Source of the DNA: Atopsyche davidsoni
Taxonomy: Eukaryota > Arthropoda > Insecta > Trichoptera > Hydrobiosidae
Reading direction: 5' to 3'
NCBI GenBank assembly: GCA_022113835.1
Contig: JAILWY010000026.1
Coordinates: 8,831,001-8,895,000, forward strand
Length of the DNA stretch: 64,000 nt
The translations under genes were made by a program, and so were the position numbers. This document shows, piece by piece, positions 63,332 through 64,000 of the stretch; the first letter of the stretch is position 1, and each line of letters opens with the position of its first letter. The notes beneath the pieces are model-generated. The model saw only the letters and a list, made by a program, of their open reading frames with translations, ran no database searches and was not told the DNA's origin.

Positions 63332-63409
63332 TCAGAGGAGGTTGGTGACTATTTCAATGAACATATCTTTATTCTAGACCAGTCTTATTGATTCGGCTGT
63401 ACTCCCGAC
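63332..63409 (+). repeat. Dispersed repeat family, copy 3
   Basis: CCTCAGAGGAGGTT followed by CCAGTCTTATTGATTCGGCT and GTACTCCCGAC. Same order and orientation as copy 2. Confidence 0.6.
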
Positions 63410-64000
63410 TTTTGTCGCAACTCTATTTGATATGGTATTTTAATATGGTTGATTTGGATTCTTGAGTGTTGAGCATTTTCAAGTTTCCAGTACTCCGACT
63501 TTTTGTTCCCCGCGTTGGAACCATCTTTTTTGAGATTTTTATTCCAAGAAACTAAATCATCCCATAACGAAGACTAGCAAAATCTACGAAATTAAAATTA
63601 TATGTAAATATATTTTTATTTTAACAAAAGTATTTATCTAATATAAGTAAAAATATTCATTGTTTTTTTTTTTAAAGGTTATATCATTTAATACTTCCGT
63701 GAATACGGGATTTATCACAATCTGTAAAAATAAACACGACAGAGTCTGAGCTTATGTTTTTTTTTTTTTTTAACTTTAAGACATAGTTTTTTTTATTTTT
63801 AACAATGTCGTCGACCCATAGATATACAAATATTTTTCTTGGAATTAAATTGGTTACGTCACGATTTGTTAGCAACTACAGCTTAATTTACATATTATTT
63901 TTAACATAGTATAAAAATTATATTTTTTATATAAAACAGTACCGGCATCAACTTCTCAATATTAATATATGATATTTGAATGTTTATTATGTCTCATTAC
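63410..64000. other. AT-rich window end
   Basis: T-runs and AT-rich sequence. No feature supported. Confidence 0.4.

Overview
The window is eukaryotic and reads as an insect genome, most likely Lepidoptera. Evidence: AT-rich sequence, genes split by canonical GT-AG introns, TTAA-flanked piggyBac-like elements, an R1-like LINE tail and short GTAGGTA-type strings. No taxonomic marker was tested, so the order is an inference.

Positions 1-8892 (+ strand) hold the 3' half of the RNA-splicing regulator Rbfox1/A2bp1. Eight coding exons were read directly, including two 21-nt microexons and a GC-rich 181-nt exon. They encode 203 residues ending in the family's characteristic YRSGYNRFTPY tail; the RNA-binding domain lies upstream of the window. 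The 3'UTR and an AT-rich intergenic stretch follow. This stretch carries two degenerate piggyBac-like elements (about 12.05-12.57 and 12.84-14.10 kb) and an inverted-repeat element (14.77-14.99 kb).

Positions 15436-23059 form a compact gene group. A DHRS7B-type short-chain dehydrogenase (5 exons, 327 aa, + strand) converges on a TMEM11/PMI mitochondrial inner-membrane protein gene (3 exons, 174 aa, - strand). Between them is an unassigned two-exon reading frame for an 80-aa, probably tail-anchored protein (19958-20350, + strand), with good splice sites and a polyadenylation signal. I regard this as the best candidate for something undescribed. The DHRS7B/TMEM11 convergent pair is also, from memory, adjacent in human, suggesting deep microsynteny.

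From about 23.1 kb to the end (about 41 kb) I find no gene I can defend. The stretch is an AT-rich desert with many 100-400 bp islands of higher GC and complexity, the pattern expected of conserved non-coding regulatory elements. It also holds repeats: a ~178-bp tandem duplication, an R1-like LINE 3' end, C-rich minisatellites, a perfect 42-bp inverted repeat, a piggyBac-type MITE, a tRNA-like sequence and a three-copy dispersed repeat. Several islands contain short open frames that look coding but lack convincing splice context; these are reported as findings or rejections, not genes.
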